A stretch of DNA of 64,000 nucleotides from Ktedonobacterales bacterium (GCA_027451525.1 DAIDJF010000019.1:1-64000); one strand, 5' to 3'; positions 8,599-16,882 are shown, numbered from the stretch's first letter. The notes: a model not told the origin generated them from the letters alone. A program made the numbers and translations.

Positions 8599-8941
8599 TG
8601 TTATCCTCAATTCGATTGCTAGCAGGCTGATCGGTGGCCTGTAAATCCAGTAAGTAGTCGTCCAGACGGTCGAAGCGTTCTTCCCAGAGACGACGAAAAG
8701 AGTATAGCCAGGACTCCAACTCTTGGAACGGCTCACGTCTCAACTGATAAATTCTCCGGTTGGCCTGAGGCTGAACCTCCACAATCTCAGCCTCGCTCAG
8801 AACCTTGAGATGCTTCGAGACCTGCGGCTGTTGTAATCCCAACCGCGTAGCGATTTCTCCTACTGTCAGAGGGCCATCGCGCAACAACTCGACAATGTGT
8901 AAGCGGTTTGGCTCCATCAGAGCAGTCCATAGCGTTTTCAT
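8591..8941 (-). CDS. ArsR-family winged-helix repressor
   Basis: A 116-residue ArsR/SmtB-type regulator. The winged helix is LTVGEIATRLGLQQPQVSKHLKVL, given here by its core LGLQQPQVSKHL, then the wing EVQPQANRRIYQL and a C-terminal helix. There is no metal-binding CxC motif, so this is the non-metal subclass usually paired with SRPBCC genes. The ATG at 8941 sits six bases after a TATACT -10 box, so the transcript looks leaderless. It is the first gene of the three-gene operon and probably autoregulated through the repeats at 8963-9025. Confidence 0.92.
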   Translation of the reverse strand: MKTLWTALMEPNRLHIVELLRDGPLTVGEIATRLGLQQPQVSKHLKVLSEAEIVEVQPQANRRIYQLRREPFQELESWLYSFRRLWEERFDRLDDYLLDLQATDQPASNRIEDNNV

Positions 8942-8947
8942 AGTTCC

Positions 8948-9002
8948 AGTATACCCTATAAAGCATATTCTTTTCAAGGAATATTCCTTTGAAAGGATAT
9001 TC
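8948..9002 (-). promoter_or_regulatory. leaderless arsR promoter with ArsR-type operator repeats
   Basis: On the minus strand TTGAAA (8972-8977), an 18-bp spacer, TATACT (8948-8953), then GGAACT and the ATG. Upstream are the palindrome AAGGAATATTCCTT (8976-8989) and a near-perfect 24-bp inverted repeat from 8979 to 9002. The motif ATATTC recurs at about 8965, 8981, 8997 and 9020, mostly with 16-bp steps, as expected for multiple dimers on one face of the helix. Confidence 0.7.
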
Positions 9003-9110
9003 TAATTTGCCACGAAAGCATATTCAAAGCAGGGCCGCATTGAAAGGGCGTGCTCTCCTCTCAATCGCTTAGATCAATCGCTTAGATAGCAGCTTGGAAT
9101 TTAGAAAATT

Positions 9111-9141
9111 TATAGCACGTATGTTCGTTTTGTGCTATAAT
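9111..9141 (+). promoter_or_regulatory. promoter with 8-bp inverted repeat upstream of the beta-CASP gene
   Basis: TATAGCAC (9111-9118) and GTGCTATA (9132-9139) form a perfect inverted repeat with a 13-bp spacer. The right arm overlaps a consensus TATAAT at 9136-9141 and the left arm covers the -35 position, so a bound dimer would block RNA polymerase. AAAGGGG precedes the ATG at 9188. Confidence 0.55.
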
Positions 9142-9187
9142 GCATAGCCACAAAGAAGACATAGAATACAGCGCGAAAGGGGTTGCT

Positions 9188-12100
9188 ATGCAGGTCATTT
9201 TTATTGGCGGAGCAAGCGGCGTTGGCGCGAGCTGCGTCGCCATTCAGCTTGCGCACCAGTGGATTGTAGTTGACGCAGGCGTGCGTGTCGATCATAAATC
9301 TGACCCGTTGCCCGACCTCGCCTTGCTAGAGGGCAAAGATGTACGCGCTATCTTTGTCACCCATGCCCACGCTGACCATATTGGAGCCTTGCCACTGTTG
9401 CACCAGGCCTTCCCAACAACTCCCATCTTCACCTCACGCGCTACCGCTCTCTTGATGGAGGTCATGCTGGCTGACGCGCTCAAAATCATGACACGCCGCG
9501 CCGTCGAAGAGATGGAAATTCCGCTTTATCCCGAAACGCTGGTCTCCAGCATGCTCACACGCGTGCGTCCTATTCCAGTCGGAGAAAGCTTCACGCTGCC
9601 AGAACTGCCCACCGTGACTATCTCGACCAGTCGCGCCGGACATATCGCGGGGGCGATGAGCGTGGGCTTTACCGCCAGCGATGGAGCAGTTGTCGTCTCA
9701 GGCGACATCAGTAGCACACCTCAGCGCACAGTGCAGGGGGCGGTTCCTCCCGCGATGGAACGCTGTGATCTGCTCATCCTGGAATCTACCTATGGCGCGC
9801 GCCTGCACCCCAATCGTCAGGCCGAAGAGCTACGCTTAGCACAGGCGGTCGCGGAGAACTTTGCACGCGGCGGTCACACACTCATCCCTTGCTTTGGCCT
9901 GGGACGCGGACAAGAACTGTTGCTCCTGTTACAATCAGCCCAAGAAAAGGGACAGGTTCCGCATTTTCCAATCTATGTCGATGGGCTAGTGCGGCGCGTC
10001 TGTTCTACCTACCAATTGCTGCCCGAAGCCCTCACGCCCACGCTCCAAAGGCAAATTCGCAAAGGCTATCTGCCCTTCGCTGGTCGCAATGTGACCTTTG
10101 TGCGCGACGAACGCGAACGTCTGCGCATTCTGGCAGGGCCACCCGCCTGCATCCTCTCCAGTAGTGGCATGCTCACAGGCGGACCGAGCGCGTGGTATGC
10201 CGCCCGTCTGGCAGGACAGCCTAACGCTTCCATTCTCATCACTGGTTATCAGGACGAAGAGTCTCCTGGCAAGAAACTGCTCGATCTGGCGGAACAGCGG
10301 CGCGATACGCTTGAACTCAACGGACAAACAGTTCAGGTAGCATGCAATGTTGCCAAATATAGCCTGAGCGCGCACGCTGATGGTAGCGAATTGGCGGCAT
10401 ACGCGGCAGCTCTCAAGCCTCGTCAGGTCGCGCTGGTACATGGTGACACGGATGCTCGTGCCGCCTTGCGTGCGCTAATTGCTGAAACCGATGTCATTCT
10501 TCCGCAGAATGGCGCATCGCTTGATATCGGCAAGCAACCACTGACACGTGGCAAGCCTGTCAGGAAACAGCAGGTTGCGGCTCTCACGACCTTGCCAGCC
10601 AATATCGGCAATGGCAAAGCGTTTGAGGCTGAAGACATTGACCTGCTGTGGGACGCGGTCTGTCAGGTCTCCACCATGCGCATAGTGACCGCGCGCGAAC
10701 TGGCAGCGGTCTGGTATGGTGAGGCCACCGAAGAGACGACCACGCAGATTGTTGATATCCTCAGCACTGACATCGATCAACGCTATTTTGTGCGTCAGAG
10801 TGCCCTGGAAGAAGCCTATCGCGTTCGCGGTCAGCAAGAGGACGAGCCTGAGGATATCTTTAGCGAACTGGTGGGGCAATTGCTCTTCTTACAAGTGCGA
10901 CCCGACATCTCAAAGATTGTGCTCTGCAAAGCTATCGAGCCAGGGGCAACCATCCGTGTACAATTCCCCAAGGGCGCGGCTTTCGAGCGCACGCGCTATC
11001 CCTATTCCGCCATCCTTGATCTCATTGGTCCCGCCCCGCAAGAGATGCTCGATGGCTCACAAACAATAGGTGCAGAACTGGCAGAACTCTCGCGTCAGGC
11101 ACGGCGTATCAGGCGCAAGCTCTCCGCGCAGGAGTTGGCCCGTCAATGTCAGGAAGAGGCAACCTATACGCTGAGCGAACTCTGCACGCTGGCTGGTCTC
11201 TCGCCCAACACGCTTGAGGAGCGGCTCGCGGTCGCCAAACTGCTCTTCCTCAATCCCAATCTCTTCCTGCAACGCTCTACCCTGCTCGAAGAGGATGGAC
11301 AGGCGCGCTATGGCCTTGCCCCAGAGTGGCAGGAGGCATTAGAGGAGCCTGAAACGAGCGAGGCTCCCGACTCAGAATGGCTACAAAGCGTGATCGAAAC
11401 GCATCTGGGCCATGCGCCCGACCTGTATCGACGCGGCATCAATCCAGAGACGGGTGAAATCACGCTGTATTTCTACTTTCCCGCCTTTGCCTGGGAACAC
11501 TATGCCAAAGAACTAGCCGCCCTTGCCGACGAAACAGGCGTGGCGGTCACGCTCAATCCTCATCCCCATCAGGGGGCATTAGCAGAAAAAGCGGTTGCCT
11601 GCCTGCCGGAAGGTGTAAAAGCTCTTGGCGGCCCATCATTCTATTTTGATCGCTCACTACTCGTGCAGGAGTGTAGCGGCGAGGCCACGCCAGAAGCAAT
11701 TGAGCAGGCAAATACTGCATTTTATGAGCAGACGCGCTGGCATTTAGAGCTTCACCTGCCCAGCAAACAGCCAGTAGTACCTGTCGCTCCAGTTGTAGTG
11801 AGTACGCACATAGCCACATCGAGCAAGAACAATGGCAAAGCTGTCAATCCGACAGAAGCGTTGCGTCTCGCGCGCATGAGCTTGCGCGATGTGCCTGATC
11901 TGATGAAAATCGGCACCGAAGATGGGACACGCACGTTGCTCTTCCGTTTCTCCTTCCCCGAAATTGCCCCCAAACGCTATGCTGATCGCTTAACAGCCAT
12001 CGCCGAGCAGACAGGATGGAATATCCGCATTCACGGTGGCGTCCATCAGCAAGCTCTCATCGAGGCTGCACAACGCGCCCTACCGGTAGGACTTTTCAGT

Positions 12101-12253
12101 GCCGCCACGCCTTCCATTCGCCAGAGCAACCACGAGGTAGGTATAACTGCCCTGGGCGAAGCAACTGAGGACGCACTAGAACAGGCACGTGCACGATTTC
12201 AAGAAGAGACTGGCTGGTCGCTGCGTATCGAGATAAAAACGCGCACGTGGTGA
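9188..12253 (+). CDS. metallo-beta-lactamase/beta-CASP nuclease-like protein with duplicated C-terminal module
   Basis: 1021 residues. Residues 1-190 are a metallo-beta-lactamase fold with THAHADH (zinc ligands about H59, H61, D63, H64) and VSGDIS. Residues 200-450 are a beta-CASP domain with LIPCFGLGRGQE, ILSSSGMLTGG and YSLSAHADG, as in CPSF-73/YSH1 RNA-processing nucleases. The usual bacterial protein would end near residue 460. Here about 300 residues of unknown, partly winged-helix-like sequence follow, then two copies of a 110-120-residue module (from about 735 and 895), both beginning with a PDL motif and ending near a TGW or TRW strand. An RNase role is likely; the C-terminal part is unassigned. 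AAAGGGG sets the start. Confidence 0.85.
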   Translation: MQVIFIGGASGVGASCVAIQLAHQWIVVDAGVRVDHKSDPLPDLALLEGKDVRAIFVTHAHADHIGALPLLHQAFPTTPIFTSRATALLMEVMLADALKIMTRRAVEEMEIPLYPETLVSSMLTRVRPIPVGESFTLPELPTVTISTSRAGHIAGAMSVGFTASDGAVVVSGDISSTPQRTVQGAVPPAMERCDLLILESTYGARLHPNRQAEELRLAQAVAENFARGGHTLIPCFGLGRGQELLLLLQSAQEKGQVPHFPIYVDGLVRRVCSTYQLLPEALTPTLQRQIRKGYLPFAGRNVTFVRDERERLRILAGPPACILSSSGMLTGGPSAWYAARLAGQPNASILITGYQDEESPGKKLLDLAEQRRDTLELNGQTVQVACNVAKYSLSAHADGSELAAYAAALKPRQVALVHGDTDARAALRALIAETDVILPQNGASLDIGKQPLTRGKPVRKQQVAALTTLPANIGNGKAFEAEDIDLLWDAVCQVSTMRIVTARELAAVWYGEATEETTTQIVDILSTDIDQRYFVRQSALEEAYRVRGQQEDEPEDIFSELVGQLLFLQVRPDISKIVLCKAIEPGATIRVQFPKGAAFERTRYPYSAILDLIGPAPQEMLDGSQTIGAELAELSRQARRIRRKLSAQELARQCQEEATYTLSELCTLAGLSPNTLEERLAVAKLLFLNPNLFLQRSTLLEEDGQARYGLAPEWQEALEEPETSEAPDSEWLQSVIETHLGHAPDLYRRGINPETGEITLYFYFPAFAWEHYAKELAALADETGVAVTLNPHPHQGALAEKAVACLPEGVKALGGPSFYFDRSLLVQECSGEATPEAIEQANTAFYEQTRWHLELHLPSKQPVVPVAPVVVSTHIATSSKNNGKAVNPTEALRLARMSLRDVPDLMKIGTEDGTRTLLFRFSFPEIAPKRYADRLTAIAEQTGWNIRIHGGVHQQALIEAAQRALPVGLFSAATPSIRQSNHEVGITALGEATEDALEQARARFQEETGWSLRIEIKTRTW

Positions 12254-12269
12254 ACAGCGGGCGATGGCA

Positions 12270-12980
12270 CTATGCACCAAGTTTATCGGCAAGCTCGTTG
12301 AAATCGTCGGCGACCACAGCAAAAGTGGGATCTGCGGTCAGATCAGGGATATTGTGTGGGCCAAATTCCAGCGGACGCCGCACAAAACCTGCGCGCAACC
12401 CCTGTGCCTGGGCAGCTCGCAAGTCAGATTGATGGGCCGCTACCAACATCACCTCGTGCGCTTGCAGGCTCAATAGCTCGACTGCCATCTGATAAGTGCG
12501 CGGGTCCGGCTTATAGACTTTGAGCAGTTCAGCCGAAAAAATACAGTCCCAGGGCAGACCACTATACTTCGCCATATCGACCAGGAGCGAAACGTTCCCG
12601 TTCGAGAGCGTTGCCAGCGTAAAACGTTGGCGCAGGCGCGTTAAGCCTGCAACGGCATCGGGCCAGGGGCGCAAACGATGCCAGACACGATTGAGATGCT
12701 CCTTTTCCTCTTCTGTCAGCTCCGTCATCTGAAATTCGTTCAGCACTTCCTCTAATGCCATACGGTGCAGCGCATCTAATTTTGTCCAGGGTAATTCGCC
12801 GCGCATCACGCGGTCCATAAAGGGACGATAGCGTCCACGCCAAGCATTCGCTACCGCGCCCCAATCCACCTGCCAGCCTTTCTGCTGATTCCATTGCTCA
12901 CCTTCGCTAATGATCGTCGTATAATAATCCACAACCGTACCAAAAACATCAAAAACCAGGGCTTTTACCTCGTGCTCCAT
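12270..12980 (-). CDS. HAD-superfamily (S)-2-haloacid dehalogenase, type II
   Basis: 236 residues of the HAD fold. The nucleophile Asp is in FDVFGT (residue 11), motif II Ser/Asn in ATLSNGN, the Lys in KVYKPDPRTY, and the acidic motif is replaced by VAAHQSDLRAAQAQGL, which is diagnostic of L-2-haloacid dehalogenases. It would hydrolyse 2-halocarboxylates to 2-hydroxy acids in the cytoplasm. The frame runs to 13124, overlapping the divergent DUF2795 gene, but AAAGGA nine bases before the ATG at 12980 fixes the start. Convergent with the beta-CASP gene with only 16 bases between. Confidence 0.88.
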   Translation of the reverse strand: MEHEVKALVFDVFGTVVDYYTTIISEGEQWNQQKGWQVDWGAVANAWRGRYRPFMDRVMRGELPWTKLDALHRMALEEVLNEFQMTELTEEEKEHLNRVWHRLRPWPDAVAGLTRLRQRFTLATLSNGNVSLLVDMAKYSGLPWDCIFSAELLKVYKPDPRTYQMAVELLSLQAHEVMLVAAHQSDLRAAQAQGLRAGFVRRPLEFGPHNIPDLTADPTFAVVADDFNELADKLGA

Positions 12981-13104
12981 ACACATTTTCCTTTCAGGAT
13001 TTTTTTTTGTATCTCTTGTCCCCGTCTGGTATCTCCCGTTCGTGTACCGCGTAGGAAAGAGATAGTAGTATAATCTCATTGTTAACAGAAAAGGAGCAAC
13101 TGCA

Positions 13105-13359
13105 ATGGCGCATATTAACCCCATTCAGGTAGAGAAACTGCTAAAAGGTCTTGATTATCCTGTCTCGAAGCAAGATCTTATCAAATATGCAGAGCAACAC
13201 GGAGCTGACGAGAATGCACGCCAGGCTCTTAATCAGCTGCCCGATCAGACATTTGAAAGTCCAGTCGGTGTAAGCAAAGCCATTGGAGCCATTGATCGCG
13301 GTGAGCAGTCCAATCAGCGCGGCAACGGCGGTCAGGAAAAACGTTCTAGCAGAGAATAA
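13105..13359 (+). CDS. DUF2795 small protein
   Basis: 84 residues. The conserved DUF2795 body is VEKLLKGLDYPVSKQDLIKY followed by GADENARQALNQLPDQTFESP, with a hydrophilic tail. The family is widespread in Actinobacteria and Chloroflexota and has no known function; the fold is predicted to be a small helical bundle. A strong AAAAGGAG precedes the ATG, and TATAAT is at 13069-13074. Transcribed alone and closed by the strong hairpin at 13375-13419. Confidence 0.9.
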   Translation: MAHINPIQVEKLLKGLDYPVSKQDLIKYAEQHGADENARQALNQLPDQTFESPVGVSKAIGAIDRGEQSNQRGNGGQEKRSSRE

Positions 13360-13374
13360 TACTCTTTCCATCAC

Positions 13375-13419
13375 AAAAAGCAGGGCCATGCTACAAATGA
13401 TAGCATGGCCCTGCTTTTT
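13375..13419. terminator. strong bidirectional terminator after DUF2795
   Basis: A perfect 19-bp stem beginning AAAAAGCAGGGCCATGCTA, with a seven-base loop CAAATGA and a matching right arm that ends in CTTTTT. The A run on the left makes it work from the other strand too. Confidence 0.92.
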
Positions 13420-13552
13420 AGAACGGACGGGCAATATACTCGTCAGTCAGGTAATGGGTGGATCTGTCATGGAATAGCGCGTTAAGAGCGTGTCATATCG
13501 TGTGCCATTTACACAGACGATGTTATTCAACTCGCTAGAAAGAGGAAGCAGC

Positions 13553-13951
13553 ATGCCCATTACCACAGTTAATCGCCATACCATCGCCCCTTGCCATGAA
13601 CGCGGTGGAGAAATGCATCTCCTGCTCACACCTGAAAAGGTCGAAGGCCAATCTGGTTCACTTGAAACGGTTACCCTCTTGCCAGGCGAAATATTTGCCG
13701 AACACTATCACCCTTATAGTGACGAGTATCTCTACGTCGCGCAGGGTCAGGCCAATATCACGGATGAATGCTCAACAACAACAGTCCTGGCCGGAACAGG
13801 CATTTTTATCCCCAAGCATGTGCCACATCGTATCCAAAATTCAGGGATTACCATGACGATAATCGTATCATTCTTCACGCCCCTTGCCCCCAATCGTACA
13901 GTGGAATGCGTGCTGTTGGAAGATATGCTCTACGCAGATCTGCCCAAATAA
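13553..13951 (+). CDS. cupin-domain protein
   Basis: 132 residues, a single cupin barrel. Motif 1 is PGEIFAEHYHPYSDEYLYVAQG, with the HxH...E metal ligands; motif 2 is GIFIPKHVPHRIQN. It resembles small cupins near polyketide genes, but no such genes are nearby, so substrate and reaction are open. AGAGGAAG before the ATG at 13553 rejects the longer frame from 13490. A TATACT at 13435-13440 may be its -10. Confidence 0.88.
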   Translation: MPITTVNRHTIAPCHERGGEMHLLLTPEKVEGQSGSLETVTLLPGEIFAEHYHPYSDEYLYVAQGQANITDECSTTTVLAGTGIFIPKHVPHRIQNSGITMTIIVSFFTPLAPNRTVECVLLEDMLYADLPK

Positions 13952-13970
13952 AAACCATCTCACGCGGTGA

Positions 13971-14002
13971 GGATAGTCTGCACAACGTCGTGCAAACTAT
14001 CC
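13971..14002. terminator. probable hairpin terminator between cupin and PAP2 genes
   Basis: Arms GATAGT-c-TGCAC and GTGCA-a-ACTATC (13972-13983 and 13990-14001) with one mismatch and a six-base loop, inside the 64-bp gap of two convergent genes. There is no clear T tract, so termination is inferred from position. Confidence 0.4.
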
Positions 14003-14015
14003 CGCTTATCGTCTT

Positions 14016-14873
14016 CTACGCGCTCTCTGCGCTCTCCGGCTGCTGGAGCGGCTTCACGATCTCTGGCACACGTCCGATTTGAGGATGGAGCCAGGCTTTT
14101 ATGCGCAGATAAAGAGCCATGATGCCACCAAACCAGAGACCACCATAGAGATAGCCTGCCATCACGTCGCTCGGCCAGTGCGCTCCCAGATAGATGCGCG
14201 ACGGGCCAATGCACAGGATCAGGGCGGTACAGATACCAATCAGCGTGTTGCGCAACTTACCAGAACGCCAGTTTGTCGCGAGCAGGTAGATCAGCAAGCC
14301 ATAGAAGTTCGTATAATGCATTACATGCCCGCTCGGAAAGCTCGGCTCGTTAATCACACGTACCACTTTCGCATACTCTTCTGTCGGGCGCGGACGCTTG
14401 ATAACGCGCTTGAGAATGGCATTCAACAGGTTTGACGAGGTGGTCAGCAAGATAAAAATAGCCTCCAGGCGGAAGCGCAAAGACCAGAAAATAGCCGCAA
14501 TGCCAATCGTCTGTGGCGTAGACCACTGCCAGAAACCAATCTCGGAGATCCCAAACAGCAAGCCACGCAACCAGGGCTGGCGATGCTTCTGTAACTGGTG
14601 TGTGATCGCACGGTCGCCCGGGAAAAAATCTGTACGGCGCGCAATCCAGGAGAGAATGATCGCGCCGGAGAGCAGCCAGAGGTAGAAAGCCAGGAACATC
14701 GTGCCACGCGAGACGGCCCGCCGTCCAGAGACAGAGGTTTGGGCCGCCATTTTTTGCGCCTCGTTGGCAATATCGGGCAAGTTCAACGACATGGATGCCG
14801 GAACAGTCAAATGCTCCTCGTTTTTGTAGTCCTCTTGTGCAGGCGTATCTGACGCTCTACTGTCACGTTTCAT
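14016..14873 (-). CDS. PAP2-superfamily membrane phosphatase
   Basis: 285 residues with a cytoplasmic N-terminus and about six membrane helices. The three phosphatase motifs are present: KRVIKRPRP, PSFPSGHVMHY and SRIYLGAHWPSDV, supplying the catalytic His residues and Arg. Relatives are undecaprenyl-diphosphate or lipid phosphate phosphatases acting on the outer membrane face. AAGAAGGA before the ATG belongs to the dispersed hairpin element at 14881-14975. A lipid kinase lies just upstream on the same strand, so both may act in lipid phosphate turnover. Confidence 0.9.
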   Translation of the reverse strand: MKRDSRASDTPAQEDYKNEEHLTVPASMSLNLPDIANEAQKMAAQTSVSGRRAVSRGTMFLAFYLWLLSGAIILSWIARRTDFFPGDRAITHQLQKHRQPWLRGLLFGISEIGFWQWSTPQTIGIAAIFWSLRFRLEAIFILLTTSSNLLNAILKRVIKRPRPTEEYAKVVRVINEPSFPSGHVMHYTNFYGLLIYLLATNWRSGKLRNTLIGICTALILCIGPSRIYLGAHWPSDVMAGYLYGGLWFGGIMALYLRIKAWLHPQIGRVPEIVKPLQQPESAESA

Positions 14874-14880
14874 AAAAACA

Positions 14881-14975
14881 TCCTTCTTTCATGCCTTGAG
14901 CGAAACTAGGTGCTTCCGCTCGGTCAGATGACTGCGAAGACGCACTTGCAGCGTTAGGCATGATTTCAACATTTG
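14881..14975 (-). repeat. hairpin/Shine-Dalgarno element, copy C (diverged)
   Basis: Read on the minus strand: GTTGAAAT, stem arm CATGCCT, a longer variable interior, TTTCGCTCA, stem arm AGGCATG, then AAAGAAGGA, which serves the PAP2 gene at 14873. Compared with the other copies the stem changes from CCTGCC/GGCAGG to CATGCC/GGCATG, a compensatory pair. Confidence 0.7.
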
Positions 14976-14988
14976 CTTATTTCAGTAT

Positions 14989-15966
14989 TTATAATGAACG
15001 CGCAGCTTTGTGATGCTGCACAGTCAGGTCATCTGAACGGGTCATATGCGGTCCTTGCGCGACATGACGCGGCATACACACACGCAAAGCTCCTGGCTGC
15101 ACGTGAATAGAGACAGGCGTCGTGCCGTGCGCAACGCCATCGGCATGTACAGGGACAGGTTGCTTGGAGGTAATCCGTAAAGATTTCACTTTGCGCCGCA
15201 CAATCTTCGGCTGCAATGGGCGTTTGCCCTGACTAATTGAGATGGCATGGCGCAAATACTCCAGTTTGCTGAAATTCTTGTAGACCACGACATCCAACAG
15301 ACCATCATCCATCAATGTACCAGGAGCAACCTGGAGATGGACGCCATAGTAAGGAGAGTTGCAAACCGTCACTTCAATGGCCCTAAATGTCCGTTTTCTA
15401 CGCTCATCAAATGAGATCAGCAGATACGGCGGTTGATAGGCAAGCAGCGTCTTCAGGCCCTGGACCGCTCCCACAATCGTCGTCCATATACCAGGACTCT
15501 TTACTTCTTCGGCGGCGGGAAACAAGGCAGCTTCCAGACCAATACCTGCGACTTCGAGAAAAACATCGCCATCAATCTGCCCGACATCGATCAAGCCAGA
15601 TTCGCCTTGCGCGATAACTGCGCAGGCTTCCTCGATATCTTCCGGCAAACTGAGGCTACGCGCAATGTTATTCATCGTGCCCAGCGCAATAATACCTAAC
15701 GTGCAAGGCGTGTCGATCAGAGAGCAGGCGACAGCATGAATAGTGCCATCACCACCCGCCGCGATTACCAATTCCGCTCCCTGTTGCAGCGCACGTTGTG
15801 CCAACCCTTCGCCTGCATCTTCCACTGTCGTATACCAGACCTCTGGCTCAATAGCATATTGCCGCAAACAACCTACAATCGTAGCCTCATGGCCTTGCGG
15901 CGTTCCGTCATGATCTGCTAAGGCAGATGCTCCCGATGTCGGATTCAAGATTAACACAGCGCGCAT
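14989..15966 (-). CDS. diacylglycerol/lipid kinase family protein (YegS/DgkB-like)
   Basis: 325 residues. The N-terminal DAGK catalytic domain has LILNPTSG, the nucleotide-binding AAGGDGTIHAVA and LGTMNNIARSL; the C-terminal beta-sandwich has DGLLDVVVYKN. It would phosphorylate a membrane lipid such as diacylglycerol with ATP. AAGAGGTG precedes the ATG at 15966, so the longer frame from 15999 is rejected. It sits upstream of the PAP2 phosphatase on the same strand with a 115-bp gap that holds repeat copy C, so they may or may not be co-transcribed. Confidence 0.88.
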   Translation of the reverse strand: MRAVLILNPTSGASALADHDGTPQGHEATIVGCLRQYAIEPEVWYTTVEDAGEGLAQRALQQGAELVIAAGGDGTIHAVACSLIDTPCTLGIIALGTMNNIARSLSLPEDIEEACAVIAQGESGLIDVGQIDGDVFLEVAGIGLEAALFPAAEEVKSPGIWTTIVGAVQGLKTLLAYQPPYLLISFDERRKRTFRAIEVTVCNSPYYGVHLQVAPGTLMDDGLLDVVVYKNFSKLEYLRHAISISQGKRPLQPKIVRRKVKSLRITSKQPVPVHADGVAHGTTPVSIHVQPGALRVCMPRHVAQGPHMTRSDDLTVQHHKAARSL

Positions 15967-16113
15967 TACAACACCTCTTTTCTTATTGTCACAGCGCAAG
16001 ATAAATAGTACATCATCTCGCTTCTCACATAAACAGGAGAAGCAAATAGACGCCTCTCAGGAGTGACACGATTGAACGCTGTCTTTAGTTGAGCAACACA
16101 AGTGTAGCATTAT

Positions 16114-16180
16114 GACTTTCTTTCCTGCCCTGAGCGGAGCTAGCCGCGACAGTGGCGTTGGGCAGGATTGCAACACCTTG
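16114..16180 (-). repeat. hairpin/Shine-Dalgarno element, copy D
   Basis: Minus strand: CAAGGTGTTG, arm CCTGCCC (16160-16166), GCGGCTAGCTCCGCTCA, arm GGGCAGG (16124-16130), then AAAGAAAG. In this copy the tail is followed by an ATG opening a 17-codon ORF (MLHLCCSTKDSVQSCHS) that is probably not a gene. The other end of the element supplies TTGAC of the tetR -35 box. Confidence 0.75.
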
Positions 16181-16223
16181 ACTTGTTTCACGGTTGAAGT
16201 TTATAATATCTACCAAGCGGTAG
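16178..16223 (+). promoter_or_regulatory. tetR operon promoter and operator
   Basis: TTGACT (16178-16183), 18-bp spacer, TATAAT (16202-16207), followed by the near-palindrome CTACCAAGCGGTAG (16210-16223), a typical TetR-family operator placed at the transcription start. Autoregulation of the three-gene operon is the simplest reading. Confidence 0.8.
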
Positions 16224-16247
16224 GTAGGTAAAAAGAGAGGAATGATT

Positions 16248-16838
16248 ATGGAACAGCCAACGCATACCGAGGCCCATGAGCGCGTTATTATCGTTGCTGA
16301 CCAGTTATTTGCGGAACGTGGTTATCAGGCCGTCACGCTCCGCGATATTGCTCAACACCTGGGTATTCGCCATACTTCGCTCTATTATCATTTTCCGCGT
16401 GGCAAGGAAGAGCTTTTTGTCGAGGTTACGAAACGCCGCATGCAGAGTTATCGCGCAGGTCTGGAGCAGGCTATTCAACAAGCAGGCTCGGACTGGATGG
16501 CGCAATTACGTGCGGCGGCGTTCTGGCTGCTTGAGCAACCGACAATGCATCTTGGGCGCATGTTGCAATCGGATATGCGCGTCATTAGCGATGAGGCCAG
16601 TGAGCAACTACGACGTATCGTGTTCACCTCGCTTTTGCAACCGCTCGAAGGAATTTTTCGCGTGGCTCTCGCGACCAATGCTGACCCAACAAAGCGTCAG
16701 CGCGGAGCAACTATCGCGGGTATGTTCCTTTCGCTGATCGAGGGCATCGAAAACCTGCCGCCCAGTTATGTCGCGGGTTCCAAACAAGAACTGGTTGATA
16801 CGGTTCTGGATATATTGATAAACGGCATTCGCAACTAA
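16248..16838 (+). CDS. TetR-family transcriptional regulator
   Basis: 196 residues. The N-terminal helix-turn-helix (about residues 10-58) contains GYQAVTLRDIAQHLGIRHTS and SLYYHFPRGKEELF; the C-terminal ligand and dimer domain shows IEGIENLPPSY. Of two in-frame ATGs (16242 and 16248) the second is correctly spaced from GAGAGG. It heads an operon with a membrane protein and an SDR (44- and 13-base gaps) and has a likely operator on its own promoter. The ligand is unknown; the SDR substrate is a candidate. Confidence 0.92.
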   Translation: MEQPTHTEAHERVIIVADQLFAERGYQAVTLRDIAQHLGIRHTSLYYHFPRGKEELFVEVTKRRMQSYRAGLEQAIQQAGSDWMAQLRAAAFWLLEQPTMHLGRMLQSDMRVISDEASEQLRRIVFTSLLQPLEGIFRVALATNADPTKRQRGATIAGMFLSLIEGIENLPPSYVAGSKQELVDTVLDILINGIRN

Positions 16839-16882
16839 GCTAGCACTTGCGCGGTCAGAGCAGTGCAGAATGGAGTAGCAAC

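Noticed and set aside
16063-16116. 17-codon minus-strand ORF MLHLCCSTKDSVQSCHS after repeat copy D
   Set aside because: It has a fair ribosome-binding sequence from the element but no conserved partner or downstream gene arrangement to support it. Not listed as a gene.
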